Position numbers and translations under genes: made by a program | Notes under the pieces: model-generated | What the model saw: only the letters and a program-made list of their open reading frames with translations | What the model was told of the DNA's origin: nothing | Database searches by the model: none | Part shown: piece by piece, positions 8,299 through 18,468 of the stretch | Layout: every line of letters starts with the position of its first letter | How positions within the stretch are numbered: the first letter of the stretch is position 1 | Source of the DNA: Phycisphaeraceae bacterium | GTDB lineage: Bacteria > Planctomycetota > Phycisphaerae > Phycisphaerales > UBA1924 | DNA: 64,000 nt | Reading direction: 5' to 3' | Assembly: GCA_020639155.1 (NCBI GenBank) | Contig: JACKHF010000001.1 | Span: 1,426,001 to 1,490,000 of the forward strand

Positions 8299-11200
8299 AT
8301 GAAGCGCCCAGAAAACGCAAGTGCAGACAATAACGGTCGTCCATACTCACGCAACCGCAAGAGTCTGGTTTCCCGTGCCAAGGCCGACATGAACGGTGAC
8401 GCGAGCGCATCATCGCTCTCACGTCTTGCTGGAAAAGCTTCGGTTGAACCGTTGGAGCCGAGGCAGCTTCTCTTCTCGCTGACAATTACTCCTGATCTTG
8501 TTGATCCGACAACAGGTGTCGGGCAGATCGCGGCGTTCTTCGGATACACGATTCCGTATCTCGAATCGCAGGATCAGAGCAACGGCAACAACATGCCGGA
8601 AAATGTCGAAGAGAACTTCGACGATGAGACAAACGTCGGCGGCGCAGGCCTCGGTACAATCAACGGGACTGGCGAACGCTTCCTTGAATCCGGGTTGTAC
8701 ATCACACATACCGTTGCACAGCCCGCGGCAAACTTCGCTCTTGCCGAGCCGGTCGATGATGACTTTGAGATTCGTGCCCGCCTGCAGGCTGGAGAGTCAT
8801 TCTCCTTCCAGTTTGTTGAACCCGGAGCGGCAGGACTCGTATTCCGCAGCGTCTCATCGGTATCGTTTGCTTATGGTGCTGGGTTCACAGCTGGCGGCGG
8901 TCAGTTTCCGCTTGTTGATGGCAGCAACCAGCCGATCTCAACTATCAGCTACTTCTTCGATGGTGACCTGATCGAAACGGTCAATGCCATTGACGTCATG
9001 AATCCAACCGGTCAGGGACAGACAACATTCGCACCAACCACAGGCGAGAACTTTGATCAGATTGTTTTCTCGGTGACTGGCGGCATTGCTAATCCGACAT
9101 TCTTTATTGATGATGTCAACTTTGTTATACCGGCCAAGCCCTACAGCGATACGGTCAACGCGAGAATCGCAGGAACAGAAGTCAGGTTTGCTGGGCCTGA
9201 AGGCGCAACAGTTCAGTTCCTGGACTTGTACGGCAATGACATGGTGCAGACGATCCGATTGGGTGCTCCGCAAGACAGCGATACGCTTCTCGTTGATCGC
9301 AACTTTAATGGTGTTCCAGATTACAACGATGGTATTGGACGGATTGTGTTCCAGAACACGGACAATCGGACGTCGATTACCATGGTCGGTGGCATCATTG
9401 AAGCCTTCCAGGACATGCCCGATCCCGACGCAGACTTCATTGAAGGTGGCTTCCAGTTTCTTCGTATTGAGGGGTTTGAGAACTACTACAGCGATTGGGA
9501 ATCAACTGCAGGATTTGGCTTCTGGTTTGATCAGAGCAATCCCCGAGATGTGGTTGGCCTTCCGGACGGCGCCGGCTCTGTGGTAATCGGTTCTCCGTTC
9601 TTCAGAACCAACACATCAACTGCAACATACAGTCCGCTCGGACCCGCAATTACAAATCTGTTCCAGAGCGATCACAATCGCTCCGATCAGGGATTCTTTG
9701 GTCCAGCGAACAGTTCCATGGGTTCTATTACAGTGCATGGCATGGTCTTTGGCTCTTCACGAATTGACGGGTCATTGAACCGGTTCAATGTCGGCACGAT
9801 GTATGGATCGCTGACTGTTGAGGGCGATCTTGGTGCGTACGTCGTCGCGTCAGATGCTGGCGTGTGGGCTGCGGATGAAGCCCTCGCAGGGGCGGGTGTT
9901 GAACGCATCAAGACAGATGCACAGCTTGTTGTTGGACGAACACTTGGACAGATGCACGTGGGAGGCAGATCGCTTGTCGACGTAACTGTCGTTGGAGACA
10001 TCAACTCGCCGAGCGCTTCGCTTCCACGCGATGTATACCGCTATTTCGAGCTTGAGTCTCCATACGGCATCGTTGAGACAGCGGACGATGAAGCTGTGAT
10101 TCTTGCGATGCTGAATGCGACAGACGGCGATGCACTTGATGTTGTGATTGGTGCAACAGCGCTTCCGCTTACCAGAGTGGGTCAGCATGCGTTGTTCGGC
10201 AACTCATTGCTCCGCAATGACAACCTGCTGAGTGCCGAGTGGGTTGGGTCTGTGGCGACCGGTGTGCAGATTCATGGAGACATTTTCTTTGCTGACCCTG
10301 TGAATGAAGCCGACCCGTCCGACGTCTATGCGTTTGCATCCGATGGTGCGGCTCCGATTGTGTTGCAACTGCAGAGCGGGATTCCGGGCAGTATTCAGGT
10401 TCGAATTGTGGATCAGGGTGGACGCACCGTTGCGAGCGCAGACACAGCAGATCTTGTTGGAAACCAGCTCCGCATTGATTACATGCCAGACGGACCGGGC
10501 GTGTATTACGTCGTGCTTGGGGCTGCAACGGGTTCTGACGCATACGTGCTCACGATTACCGGCATGGCACCGACAACGTTCGGCATGTATCGCACCGCAC
10601 TCAGTTCGGGTGCGTATGACACACTTGTTGGCACATCAAATGCGGTGACTGTATTGTCTGGTGGTATTGGCGCGATCCGTGTTGGTACTGGGCTGACGGA
10701 TATCGATGGCGATGAGTTTGTTCCTGACTATGTCAATATTCTTGATGATGGTGACGAACAGAACGAAGACGATCGAATGATCCTGTATTCGGGCACCTTC
10801 TCAACACCGGGCAACTTGTATCAAGTGTTGACCGGGGGAGATATTGGTATCCCCGGTGACGGCGGTATTCTTGGCCCATCTTTGTACAACGTGACGTTCA
10901 ATGTGGGTGGGAATCTGGGCCAGTTGATCACCGGCCAGTCTGATTTGCTTGGAAGAGGTCCTGATCAGGGCGATATTTACTATGTGAGTTTCGTTGTCGG
11001 CGGCTCCATTGGCATGATGGATATCCGTGGCGCCATTGGTATTGACCAGGACAACAACGCGCTCATTGGTGACGAGAAGAACGTTCGCATCGAGACCGGC
11101 ACGAACGGCGGTGTTGGTGACATCGGCATGATTCGAGTTGGCGCGCACGCGTATTCTGATGCCCTGCAGATCATCACATCCGATGGCTCCACGATCGGCG

Positions 11201-14200
11201 CACTTTTACTGAGTCAGGATATCGAGTACGATATAAACGACCCCAATATCGGGTTCTACACACTCAATGCACCAACAACGGTTGGCCCGTCGCTGCTTCT
11301 TGGCCTTGGTTCGGATCTGAAGTTTACATCATTTCCAAACATCGATCTTGCCAACGCGTTTAACGCAAGACGCGAACTCCGTGGTGGTTCGACGCTGACG
11401 CTGACCGACGACTCCGGTGCGACAGTCGAAATCTCGGTGCCAGGTGCTGTCAATGGCGCACTTGTTGGATTCGTTCGTGTGCTCCCGATTGACAACTCAC
11501 TCGGTGTGGCAATCGGCGATATCGCTGTTGATCTCACTGGTGGCGTTGATCTGAATATCACTGCAACCGGGCCGCTTGGTCAGCAGGGACGTGTGGGAAT
11601 TGGCAAAATTGAAATCCTTGGTGCAGGCCCCGACTCAAATATCAACATCCAGGGGAACTCTGAGATCGACGTCTATCAGATCGTTTCGCAGGCTCCATTC
11701 TTCAATATCGTCAACAACTCTGTCAATGGCGATATTGTCTCGATCGACGTTGATTCAATCAACGGCGTCGAGATCGCGGGCAGTCTTGGAACAACAGAGT
11801 TCCCGGAATGGGGACCGAAGAAGTTCAGCCAGGTGCTCACGATAGATGACCTCGATCTTGACGGCATACTGACACCGAACTGGAATGACGAGGTGTATCG
11901 TCCTGCAAACGATCAGGACTTTGGTCAGGACAATGCGTATCTTGACGATGTTGGTGCGCCGGTCGATTTCTATCTCGATGGTCTCCTTGTTCGCAGTGGA
12001 GACCTGCAGTTTGTTCGTGTTGACGGATCACTCGGCGATGTGATTCTGAATGATGGCGACATCATCGAAGCGATTGCAAACTTCGATGGCGACAACGATC
12101 TCCGCTTTGATGGCATCTTCGGAACACTCCTCGCGAATGATATCATCACTGTTGATGTCGGTGATGGTCTGGCAGCTCGCACGCAGTCACCGTTTGCAAC
12201 AACCGGCATCTTTGCCCGTGACGATGTCCACAGCGTCAGAGCGACCAATGGCGCATCAATCCAGTCACTTATTGGATCGTTTAATAACGTCATTGGTGAT
12301 CGTGAGCTGGTACGCGACGGCATCGACACAATCAATGTGTCCGGTGGTGGCAACTACGTTGACGCCTACATCTTCACGTCGTATCTTGACAGATTCTGGG
12401 AGCCATACCACATTGCTGAGTTCTTCATTAACTCAGGCAATATCAACACGATCTCGGGAGATGGTGCAAACTTCTTCCGCTCCAACGTGCTGACATCAAA
12501 TCTCAATACGTTCCAGCTTATCGATGGCGCATATGACGCTTCGTTTGTGAATGCTGGCGGCAACATCAATGCGTTTGAAGCTGCCGAGTTCCGCAACACA
12601 ACGCGACTCGGTTCCATTCGTGAGTTCCACGAGAGCGCGATTGTTGTTGGTGGCGATCTCGACGAGATTCGCACCAATCCCGCTGGCAGCATGGCCGATG
12701 TCCGCATCGACGTGCTCGGCAGTATCATTGGCGGCTTGAACACCAGAACGATGACGCGTGTTCAGCTTGACGTTGACAACCAGATCGAGCAGCTATCCAT
12801 CACTGATTCGATCAGGGCATCGAACATTACCGCCGGTGCGATCGAGAACTTCACCGTGACCGAAGCTATCCGCACATCGAGCATCGATGTTTCGGGTCCG
12901 CTGGTGACGCTCATGGCAAAGGAGATCACCGATTCAACCATTGAGGTGTCAGGTGTTGACGGCCGTATCGGTACGCTCACAACCACCGGAATTCTTGAGG
13001 CAGATATTACATCATCCGGACCGGTTGGCACCATCCAGTCTCTCATGGGCGATATCGTTGCGTCTATCACAACGACAACGAATCGTGGTAACATCACACG
13101 ACTTCAAGCGTTCCGTGACCTCGATATCGTGACAGATGTTTCTGGCAACATTGGTCAGATGATTGCGGGCCGAAACATTGGTAACCGCGACACCAAGGGC
13201 ATCATCCTTATTCGTGGCAATCTGCAGCAGGCAGATGTTTCCGGCGGGCAGTTGCACGCGGATCTTCGCATCGGCAATGACATCACCGGTTCGGTCGATA
13301 TCGGCTCCGTTTCCAACAAGCCTGGTGACACGCTGTTGGGTGGCGGCTCCATCGTTGCGTTTGGCAGAATCAACGCGGTGAATGTTGCAGGAGACTACGC
13401 AGCCGAAATCTCGAGCTATTCCGGAGGTATCGGGTCGATCACTATCACCGAAGGCTCATTCATGCAGTCGGCGCGGATCAACGTGCTCGACGGCTCGCTC
13501 GGTCTGCTCCGTATCGTTAACGGTCACCTGCTTGGCGACGTCTATGCCGACAACGACATCACACTGATTGATGTGCAGGACACGGGATCGGGCATCTTCG
13601 GTGACATAGGTATCAATCCCACACTGTCAGCAGGCCGGAGCGCAACATCGACACGCAACGAGCTTCCACCTGCAACCGCTCCAACACCAGCGATTGATGG
13701 TCCATCCATCGTTGCCGGGCACAACATTGGTCAGGTGCTCGTTGGAGGCTCAATCTTTGAAACGCTGATCCACGCTGGTCGTTCGGTTGGCTTTGTCAGC
13801 GTTACACACAATATTCGTAATGACCAGTTGACCACCGGCATCGGTACTGTGATAGCTGCTGGTGATCTTGTCCGCTCTGTGGTGACAGGTGCAAACGCAC
13901 AGAATCTTCTCATCCTTGCGGGCCTTGTATCGTTCGGCGATGATGGTGTCGCGGGCGGCACAGGCGCAAATGCAGATGTTATCAAGGCTGGTCGTGTTCA
14001 GAATGTCAGCGTTGGTTTCAACGCCAACAACGTGAAGGTTGCAGCTGGTATTGTCGCTGGTGCAGACGGCCAATACAACACAGCGGACGATCAGCATGCA
14101 CTCGGGTTGTCTTACGTGACCAACGTCGAAGTCGCAGGTACTGCGACAAACGTTTCGGCACACGCAGACTCCGGTCTGACGTCAACAACAGCTGGTATCA

Positions 14201-17200
14201 CGCAGGGCGGTCGTTCTTCGGCAGTTGATGGTGCGGTGCTTGAGTCTCTGGTCGGCGGATTTGGTGCGCTCGGTACCGAACTGACCAATGGTACATTGTT
14301 CAACTTCACCACCACCGGCGGCGAAGATGGCACCATGATGTACACAGGCCCGGGACGTGCGTTCTGGAATCCATTCAGCAATCGTGTTGTGCTCTTCAAC
14401 TCGCGTCCGACGTCAAGCCTGACAGTCACACGACTCCCAACAGGCTCGACATCCACAACAACGCTCACCGATTTCAATATCATCACAAACGATGACTCGA
14501 TGCTCGGCACGCTTGTTGTCAATGGCGATCTTGTTGGCAACTCGAACATTGTTGTTGACGGCTATCTGCGCAGTATTACCGTGCAGAACTGGGCATCGAC
14601 CGGCTCGATTCTTGTCGGCAATGACGTCCAGACCGCGACCTTCGGATCATTCACTCAAGGTCGCATGCAGGCCATACGCATTGGCACACTTGATGTTAAT
14701 GGTAATGTTGGCGGTACCTTCGACTTCTTCGGTTCGTCAAGCGTTGACATCGTCGGCAACTTCACCGGCGTTATATCGATGGATCGCTCGCTGACCGGCG
14801 CTCTGGCGATCGGTGGCACAGTCAGTCGCGGCGCATTCCGTACCGCCGAGAGTGTTGGCTCGATTACAGCTGCGGCACTGAGCGAAGCTCGATTCAGTGC
14901 ACTCGACAACATCGGCACGGTGACCATCAATGGCAACGTCTTCGACAGCGCAATCATGGCAGGTGCTGACCTTGGTCGCGATGCAGTGTTTGGTGGCACG
15001 GGTCTGAATACCGATCGAGTGACGTCCGGTTCCATCGGTGCAGTCACGATCAATGGCAACTTCATTGAGAGCGATCTCATCTCTGGCCGTCTGCGCGGTT
15101 CGGATGGTTTCTTTGGTACAAGCGACGATCTCATTGCAGACGGTCGAGGCGACATCACAAGTGTCTCCATTTCGGGCAATCAGGTTGGTTCGCCGCTCGG
15201 CTCTGAGAGCTACCGCATTAGTGCAACCGGCACGATCGGCGCTGTCACTATTGGTGGTCAGAACATCACTCAAACCGGTAACTTCGCGGTTGAAACACCG
15301 GAAACACAACCGGAACCGATTCGTGTGGAAGAGGTCTCAGTTGTCGAGTCCAGCCGCGTCTATAGCGTGAACATTGTCTTTAATCAGGCGATGAACGCCG
15401 ACACCCTCGGCGAAGCGCTCAGCGTCTCGCAGGTGCGTGATAACGACGGTCAGGTGCTGCTGCGTCTTGACGAGGGGCTCGACTACTCTGTCGAGTACGA
15501 TGCTGATTCCATGACTGCAACCATTCTGGTGAACCAGTCGATCACGAGCCAGGGCTTGCCAATCACCCCGGGAGTGGCACATGCTGGCATCTACCGCATC
15601 GACTTTGATGATGCCATTCTGCGTGCATCACTTGTTGGCGCACGTCTCGATGGCGATCATGACGGCTTTGCCGAGGTGAATGACGATTACTCGATCGACG
15701 TTGTGATCGGCGATGCTGGCGACAAGCTCACAGCGCAGCAGGTTGCTCTGTTCAACGAGCAGAACCAGTTCGTTAAGAACGCCGATATCTATGCACCGGT
15801 CAACCTGAATGTCATCCTTGACAACAACTTTACACCGGATGGCGTGCCCGATGTGAATACGACCTTCCGCATTGAAGGCTCGATTGGTGATCATCCGGAC
15901 AACGACACCAACCTGTTTGGCTTCTCCGGCGATGTGGATGTGTACCAGATCACACTGCAGGCAGGCCAGATTCTGCGTCTCGGCGAGGTCAGTGGCGCGG
16001 CTTCCTCGCTTGTTCGCGGGTTGTACAACAGCAGCAATCAGGCAGTCGGAGCCGTCGGTTCTGATGCACTGCAGCTTCCTGGCGCGTTCGACTTTGTCCG
16101 TTTCGTACCGACCGAGTTCAACTATCTCATCAACGAAACCGGCACGTACACGCTCGTCGTATCTGCAACAGCAGCGACAAACGGTGCGTTCACAGCGAAC
16201 GGTACAGTTCCAAACGTACCGCCAATCGCGCAAGCAGTTGGAAGCTACGCGTTTGATATCACCGTCTTTGATGATGGAGATACCGGGTTCTCATCAGACA
16301 CGAACTCCGGTGACGGCCGACTCCTCCCAGAGCCGCCAGCACCAATCGCGTTTGCTGGTATCGACGGACTCTTTGGCACAAGCGACGATGTTGCTGCCAT
16401 CAACTTTAATGGTTTCAACTTCACGCTCGATACTGGTGCCGATGGCACGCCCAATACCGACGACGACCTGGTGTCCGCAGAACTGAACGGGGCGACCATT
16501 ACTCGTACCGGCACAGGTGTTGTGACATCAAACGTCGTATCCGCGATCGGTTCGGGCAACCTCCGCGGCGTGCCAGGTCAGATCACACCCGACGTTGATG
16601 TCTTCCACATCAATGCTCGAAACGAGATTGATCCCGGTACAGAGGTGCGTATCACGGTCAAGCTGTCGGAGCTTGGTGCGGATATCGGTTCACGTCTGAG
16701 CCTGCTCGATCCGAACTTCTCAGGTCAGGTGCAGCTTGCAGTGTTCGAAACAACGAACTCGACAAGCATTGATGACGCAGCACTTGTCCTCTCGCCGACC
16801 GACTTTGATCCAACCGGTGCCACGCCCGGCGTCATTGCCGATGATGGTGTGACGAGCTATGGCTACGACGAGAATGGAGACTTCTTCATCGTGTTCCGTA
16901 CGCCGGGCTCACTCTACTCGGCAGACCCGGCAAACCCGGATCCAGCGTCATACGCGGTTTATCTGCAGGGCGTATACAACGCAGACTATGAGATCGAGAT
17001 CGTGCTTGGTGAAGAGAAGGCACTTGTCCGCAAGAGCCAGAACTTCTTCCTCGAACTCAATGGTGGCTCAGTGGACTGGCTGCTCTCGGGTGAACTGATC
17101 GCGGATCTCGACTCGTTCGATACCCGTGTGCTCGGCTTTACCGGCAAGATCAACAACGTGCCGGTCAACACGTACATCATTAACACGGTCATCGAGAATC

Positions 17201-17718
17201 TCGAAGGCATCTTTGCAGCACGTGGCTACGACGTTGCGGTTTCAACGAACTCTGCCAACTTTGAGTTCCAGGACTTCTCAACGGTGTTTATCTCGAACAC
17301 CAATGATCCCGTCTCATTCTTCAATGACGGTATCTATGGGTTCAGTGAGCACAGCGATCCGTTCAACGCTGATCGCAACGATGAAGGGGTTGTGTTTGTA
17401 CCGTCGTTCACGACACTCGGGTACACACCGACCCAGCAGGATATCGATGGCTTCGCTGATTCGCTGACAGCAGCAGTTGCGCGTCGCATGGGTGAACTGC
17501 TCGGCCTGCGTATCTCGTCCAACACCGGCTCAGGCGCATCAGTTGATCCAATGGCAGCAAACTCTGTTGCAGCCATCCCGACAACAAACGGTGCGTACCG
17601 CTTCAGCACGATTGATCGCGCCCTCTCGCCGCTCGGCGACAGCCTTGATAACACAGATTTCTATCTTGGTCAGATCAATGGTGCGTCACTGCTCGATGCG
17701 ATCCTCAGCCCTGAGTAA
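8299..17718 (+). CDS. Giant LEPRxLL beta-helical surface protein
   Basis: A 3139-residue exported surface protein. Near residue 50 lies VEPLEPRQLLFS, the LEPRxLL motif found at the N-terminus of large planctomycete extracellular proteins. A pre-peptidase C-terminal-like (PPC) domain lies at about 650-755. From about 770 to 2330 there are many irregular repeats of the type 'GxIGxVxVxGxVxxSxI', as expected for a right-handed beta-helix. These are followed by an SbsA-like Ig domain (about 2335-2475), a second PPC-like domain (about 2515-2625) and a third related block. D-rich 'DGxFGTSDD' loops recur. The last 130 residues resemble a metzincin-like protease domain whose zinc motif is lost (RRMGELLGLR near 3061). 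ATG 8299 has GAGG upstream; a GTG at 8272 lacks a site. Confidence 0.85.
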   Translation: MKRPENASADNNGRPYSRNRKSLVSRAKADMNGDASASSLSRLAGKASVEPLEPRQLLFSLTITPDLVDPTTGVGQIAAFFGYTIPYLESQDQSNGNNMPENVEENFDDETNVGGAGLGTINGTGERFLESGLYITHTVAQPAANFALAEPVDDDFEIRARLQAGESFSFQFVEPGAAGLVFRSVSSVSFAYGAGFTAGGGQFPLVDGSNQPISTISYFFDGDLIETVNAIDVMNPTGQGQTTFAPTTGENFDQIVFSVTGGIANPTFFIDDVNFVIPAKPYSDTVNARIAGTEVRFAGPEGATVQFLDLYGNDMVQTIRLGAPQDSDTLLVDRNFNGVPDYNDGIGRIVFQNTDNRTSITMVGGIIEAFQDMPDPDADFIEGGFQFLRIEGFENYYSDWESTAGFGFWFDQSNPRDVVGLPDGAGSVVIGSPFFRTNTSTATYSPLGPAITNLFQSDHNRSDQGFFGPANSSMGSITVHGMVFGSSRIDGSLNRFNVGTMYGSLTVEGDLGAYVVASDAGVWAADEALAGAGVERIKTDAQLVVGRTLGQMHVGGRSLVDVTVVGDINSPSASLPRDVYRYFELESPYGIVETADDEAVILAMLNATDGDALDVVIGATALPLTRVGQHALFGNSLLRNDNLLSAEWVGSVATGVQIHGDIFFADPVNEADPSDVYAFASDGAAPIVLQLQSGIPGSIQVRIVDQGGRTVASADTADLVGNQLRIDYMPDGPGVYYVVLGAATGSDAYVLTITGMAPTTFGMYRTALSSGAYDTLVGTSNAVTVLSGGIGAIRVGTGLTDIDGDEFVPDYVNILDDGDEQNEDDRMILYSGTFSTPGNLYQVLTGGDIGIPGDGGILGPSLYNVTFNVGGNLGQLITGQSDLLGRGPDQGDIYYVSFVVGGSIGMMDIRGAIGIDQDNNALIGDEKNVRIETGTNGGVGDIGMIRVGAHAYSDALQIITSDGSTIGALLLSQDIEYDINDPNIGFYTLNAPTTVGPSLLLGLGSDLKFTSFPNIDLANAFNARRELRGGSTLTLTDDSGATVEISVPGAVNGALVGFVRVLPIDNSLGVAIGDIAVDLTGGVDLNITATGPLGQQGRVGIGKIEILGAGPDSNINIQGNSEIDVYQIVSQAPFFNIVNNSVNGDIVSIDVDSINGVEIAGSLGTTEFPEWGPKKFSQVLTIDDLDLDGILTPNWNDEVYRPANDQDFGQDNAYLDDVGAPVDFYLDGLLVRSGDLQFVRVDGSLGDVILNDGDIIEAIANFDGDNDLRFDGIFGTLLANDIITVDVGDGLAARTQSPFATTGIFARDDVHSVRATNGASIQSLIGSFNNVIGDRELVRDGIDTINVSGGGNYVDAYIFTSYLDRFWEPYHIAEFFINSGNINTISGDGANFFRSNVLTSNLNTFQLIDGAYDASFVNAGGNINAFEAAEFRNTTRLGSIREFHESAIVVGGDLDEIRTNPAGSMADVRIDVLGSIIGGLNTRTMTRVQLDVDNQIEQLSITDSIRASNITAGAIENFTVTEAIRTSSIDVSGPLVTLMAKEITDSTIEVSGVDGRIGTLTTTGILEADITSSGPVGTIQSLMGDIVASITTTTNRGNITRLQAFRDLDIVTDVSGNIGQMIAGRNIGNRDTKGIILIRGNLQQADVSGGQLHADLRIGNDITGSVDIGSVSNKPGDTLLGGGSIVAFGRINAVNVAGDYAAEISSYSGGIGSITITEGSFMQSARINVLDGSLGLLRIVNGHLLGDVYADNDITLIDVQDTGSGIFGDIGINPTLSAGRSATSTRNELPPATAPTPAIDGPSIVAGHNIGQVLVGGSIFETLIHAGRSVGFVSVTHNIRNDQLTTGIGTVIAAGDLVRSVVTGANAQNLLILAGLVSFGDDGVAGGTGANADVIKAGRVQNVSVGFNANNVKVAAGIVAGADGQYNTADDQHALGLSYVTNVEVAGTATNVSAHADSGLTSTTAGITQGGRSSAVDGAVLESLVGGFGALGTELTNGTLFNFTTTGGEDGTMMYTGPGRAFWNPFSNRVVLFNSRPTSSLTVTRLPTGSTSTTTLTDFNIITNDDSMLGTLVVNGDLVGNSNIVVDGYLRSITVQNWASTGSILVGNDVQTATFGSFTQGRMQAIRIGTLDVNGNVGGTFDFFGSSSVDIVGNFTGVISMDRSLTGALAIGGTVSRGAFRTAESVGSITAAALSEARFSALDNIGTVTINGNVFDSAIMAGADLGRDAVFGGTGLNTDRVTSGSIGAVTINGNFIESDLISGRLRGSDGFFGTSDDLIADGRGDITSVSISGNQVGSPLGSESYRISATGTIGAVTIGGQNITQTGNFAVETPETQPEPIRVEEVSVVESSRVYSVNIVFNQAMNADTLGEALSVSQVRDNDGQVLLRLDEGLDYSVEYDADSMTATILVNQSITSQGLPITPGVAHAGIYRIDFDDAILRASLVGARLDGDHDGFAEVNDDYSIDVVIGDAGDKLTAQQVALFNEQNQFVKNADIYAPVNLNVILDNNFTPDGVPDVNTTFRIEGSIGDHPDNDTNLFGFSGDVDVYQITLQAGQILRLGEVSGAASSLVRGLYNSSNQAVGAVGSDALQLPGAFDFVRFVPTEFNYLINETGTYTLVVSATAATNGAFTANGTVPNVPPIAQAVGSYAFDITVFDDGDTGFSSDTNSGDGRLLPEPPAPIAFAGIDGLFGTSDDVAAINFNGFNFTLDTGADGTPNTDDDLVSAELNGATITRTGTGVVTSNVVSAIGSGNLRGVPGQITPDVDVFHINARNEIDPGTEVRITVKLSELGADIGSRLSLLDPNFSGQVQLAVFETTNSTSIDDAALVLSPTDFDPTGATPGVIADDGVTSYGYDENGDFFIVFRTPGSLYSADPANPDPASYAVYLQGVYNADYEIEIVLGEEKALVRKSQNFFLELNGGSVDWLLSGELIADLDSFDTRVLGFTGKINNVPVNTYIINTVIENLEGIFAARGYDVAVSTNSANFEFQDFSTVFISNTNDPVSFFNDGIYGFSEHSDPFNADRNDEGVVFVPSFTTLGYTPTQQDIDGFADSLTAAVARRMGELLGLRISSNTGSGASVDPMAANSVAAIPTTNGAYRFSTIDRALSPLGDSLDNTDFYLGQINGASLLDAILSPE

Positions 17719-17731
17719 TCGGAATAACCCG

Positions 17732-17753
17732 CACAGACTGTCGCGAGTCTGTG
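17732..17753 (+). terminator. Hairpin directly after the giant gene
   Basis: CACAGACT at 17732-17739 pairs perfectly with AGTCTGTG at 17746-17753 across a 6-base loop. It is the first of two hairpins behind the stop codon at 17718 and may slow or stop transcription. Confidence 0.5.
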
Positions 17754-17779
17754 TTGGGCACATCTGATACACACATCAC

Positions 17780-17816
17780 AGACCCGCCAGCCAATGTGCT
17801 CGGCGGGTCTTTCATT
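17780..17816 (+). terminator. Rho-independent terminator
   Basis: AGACCCGCC at 17780-17788 pairs perfectly with GGCGGGTCT at 17802-17810 and is followed by TTCATT. It separates the giant gene from the prepilin genes. Confidence 0.75.
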
Positions 17817-17928
17817 GGTTCGCGCAGGTCCTGCTGACATTCAGGGAATACCAGACCGATACCTCAGGCGAAGTCAGCATCAAATCGAATGCGCGACGAG
17901 GATGGCAGATGACCCGCGGAGCACTTGC

Positions 17929-18423
17929 ATGACCACACGTACACATTCACGATCAACACGGTTCAACTCGGCGTTTACGCTCGTTGAACTCTTGATCGTT
18001 GTTGCGATTCTCGGTATTCTTGCTGCTATTGCGGTGCCATCGACTTCGTCTGCTGCGGAAGATTCTGCGGTTAGTGCAGTCGCAATGGAACTCAAGAACT
18101 ATCAGAGCGCAGCAAGCCAGTACATGGTGCTGACAGGCAATCTGCTTCCGGATTCTGCATCTGGCGCAATACCCGCAGGTCTTGAAACGTTCATTCGTCC
18201 CGCGATGTGGCTCGATGGCACTGCTGCGGGCGGTGTATGGGATACCGAACTGAACTCGTTTGGCGTCACGTCCGCGATCGGTATCCACTTTAATGGCACG
18301 GGTACAACGCGCGACGATGGATTTATGACACGTGTTGATGCGCTCGTTGATGACGGCGATCTTTCAACCGGACTTTTCCAGAAGCTTGCAGCAGACAGGT
18401 ATTACATTATTCTGGTTCCGTGA
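17929..18423 (+). CDS. Type II/IV prepilin-like protein
   Basis: A 164-residue protein with a class III signal: a short basic leader, then FTLVELLIVVAILGILAAIA, the hydrophobic N-terminal helix of type IV pilins and type II secretion pseudopilins, with the conserved Glu at +5. The residue before the cleavage site is Ala rather than the usual Gly. The C-terminal part resembles GspG-like pseudopilins in size but has no clear calcium site. ATG 17929 gives a leader of normal length, with GGAG upstream; an earlier in-frame start would give an implausibly long leader. A second prepilin gene follows within 50 bases, so the two probably act together in an export or fibre apparatus encoded elsewhere. 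Confidence 0.85.
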   Translation: MTTRTHSRSTRFNSAFTLVELLIVVAILGILAAIAVPSTSSAAEDSAVSAVAMELKNYQSAASQYMVLTGNLLPDSASGAIPAGLETFIRPAMWLDGTAAGGVWDTELNSFGVTSAIGIHFNGTGTTRDDGFMTRVDALVDDGDLSTGLFQKLAADRYYIILVP

Positions 18424-18468
18424 GTCGCATTGGAACAAGAGTTCTCCAGAGAGGAACACTCGCTCTGC

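Noticed and set aside
13000..15300. Regularly spaced similar blocks that could suggest a CRISPR or tandem repeat array
   Set aside because: The blocks are coding repeats of a beta-helix protein, vary in sequence and length, and stay in one reading frame.
8299..17718. Many long antisense open frames inside the giant gene
   Set aside because: They mirror the low stop frequency of the repetitive, GC-balanced coding strand, carry no recognisable domain and have no ribosome-binding sites.
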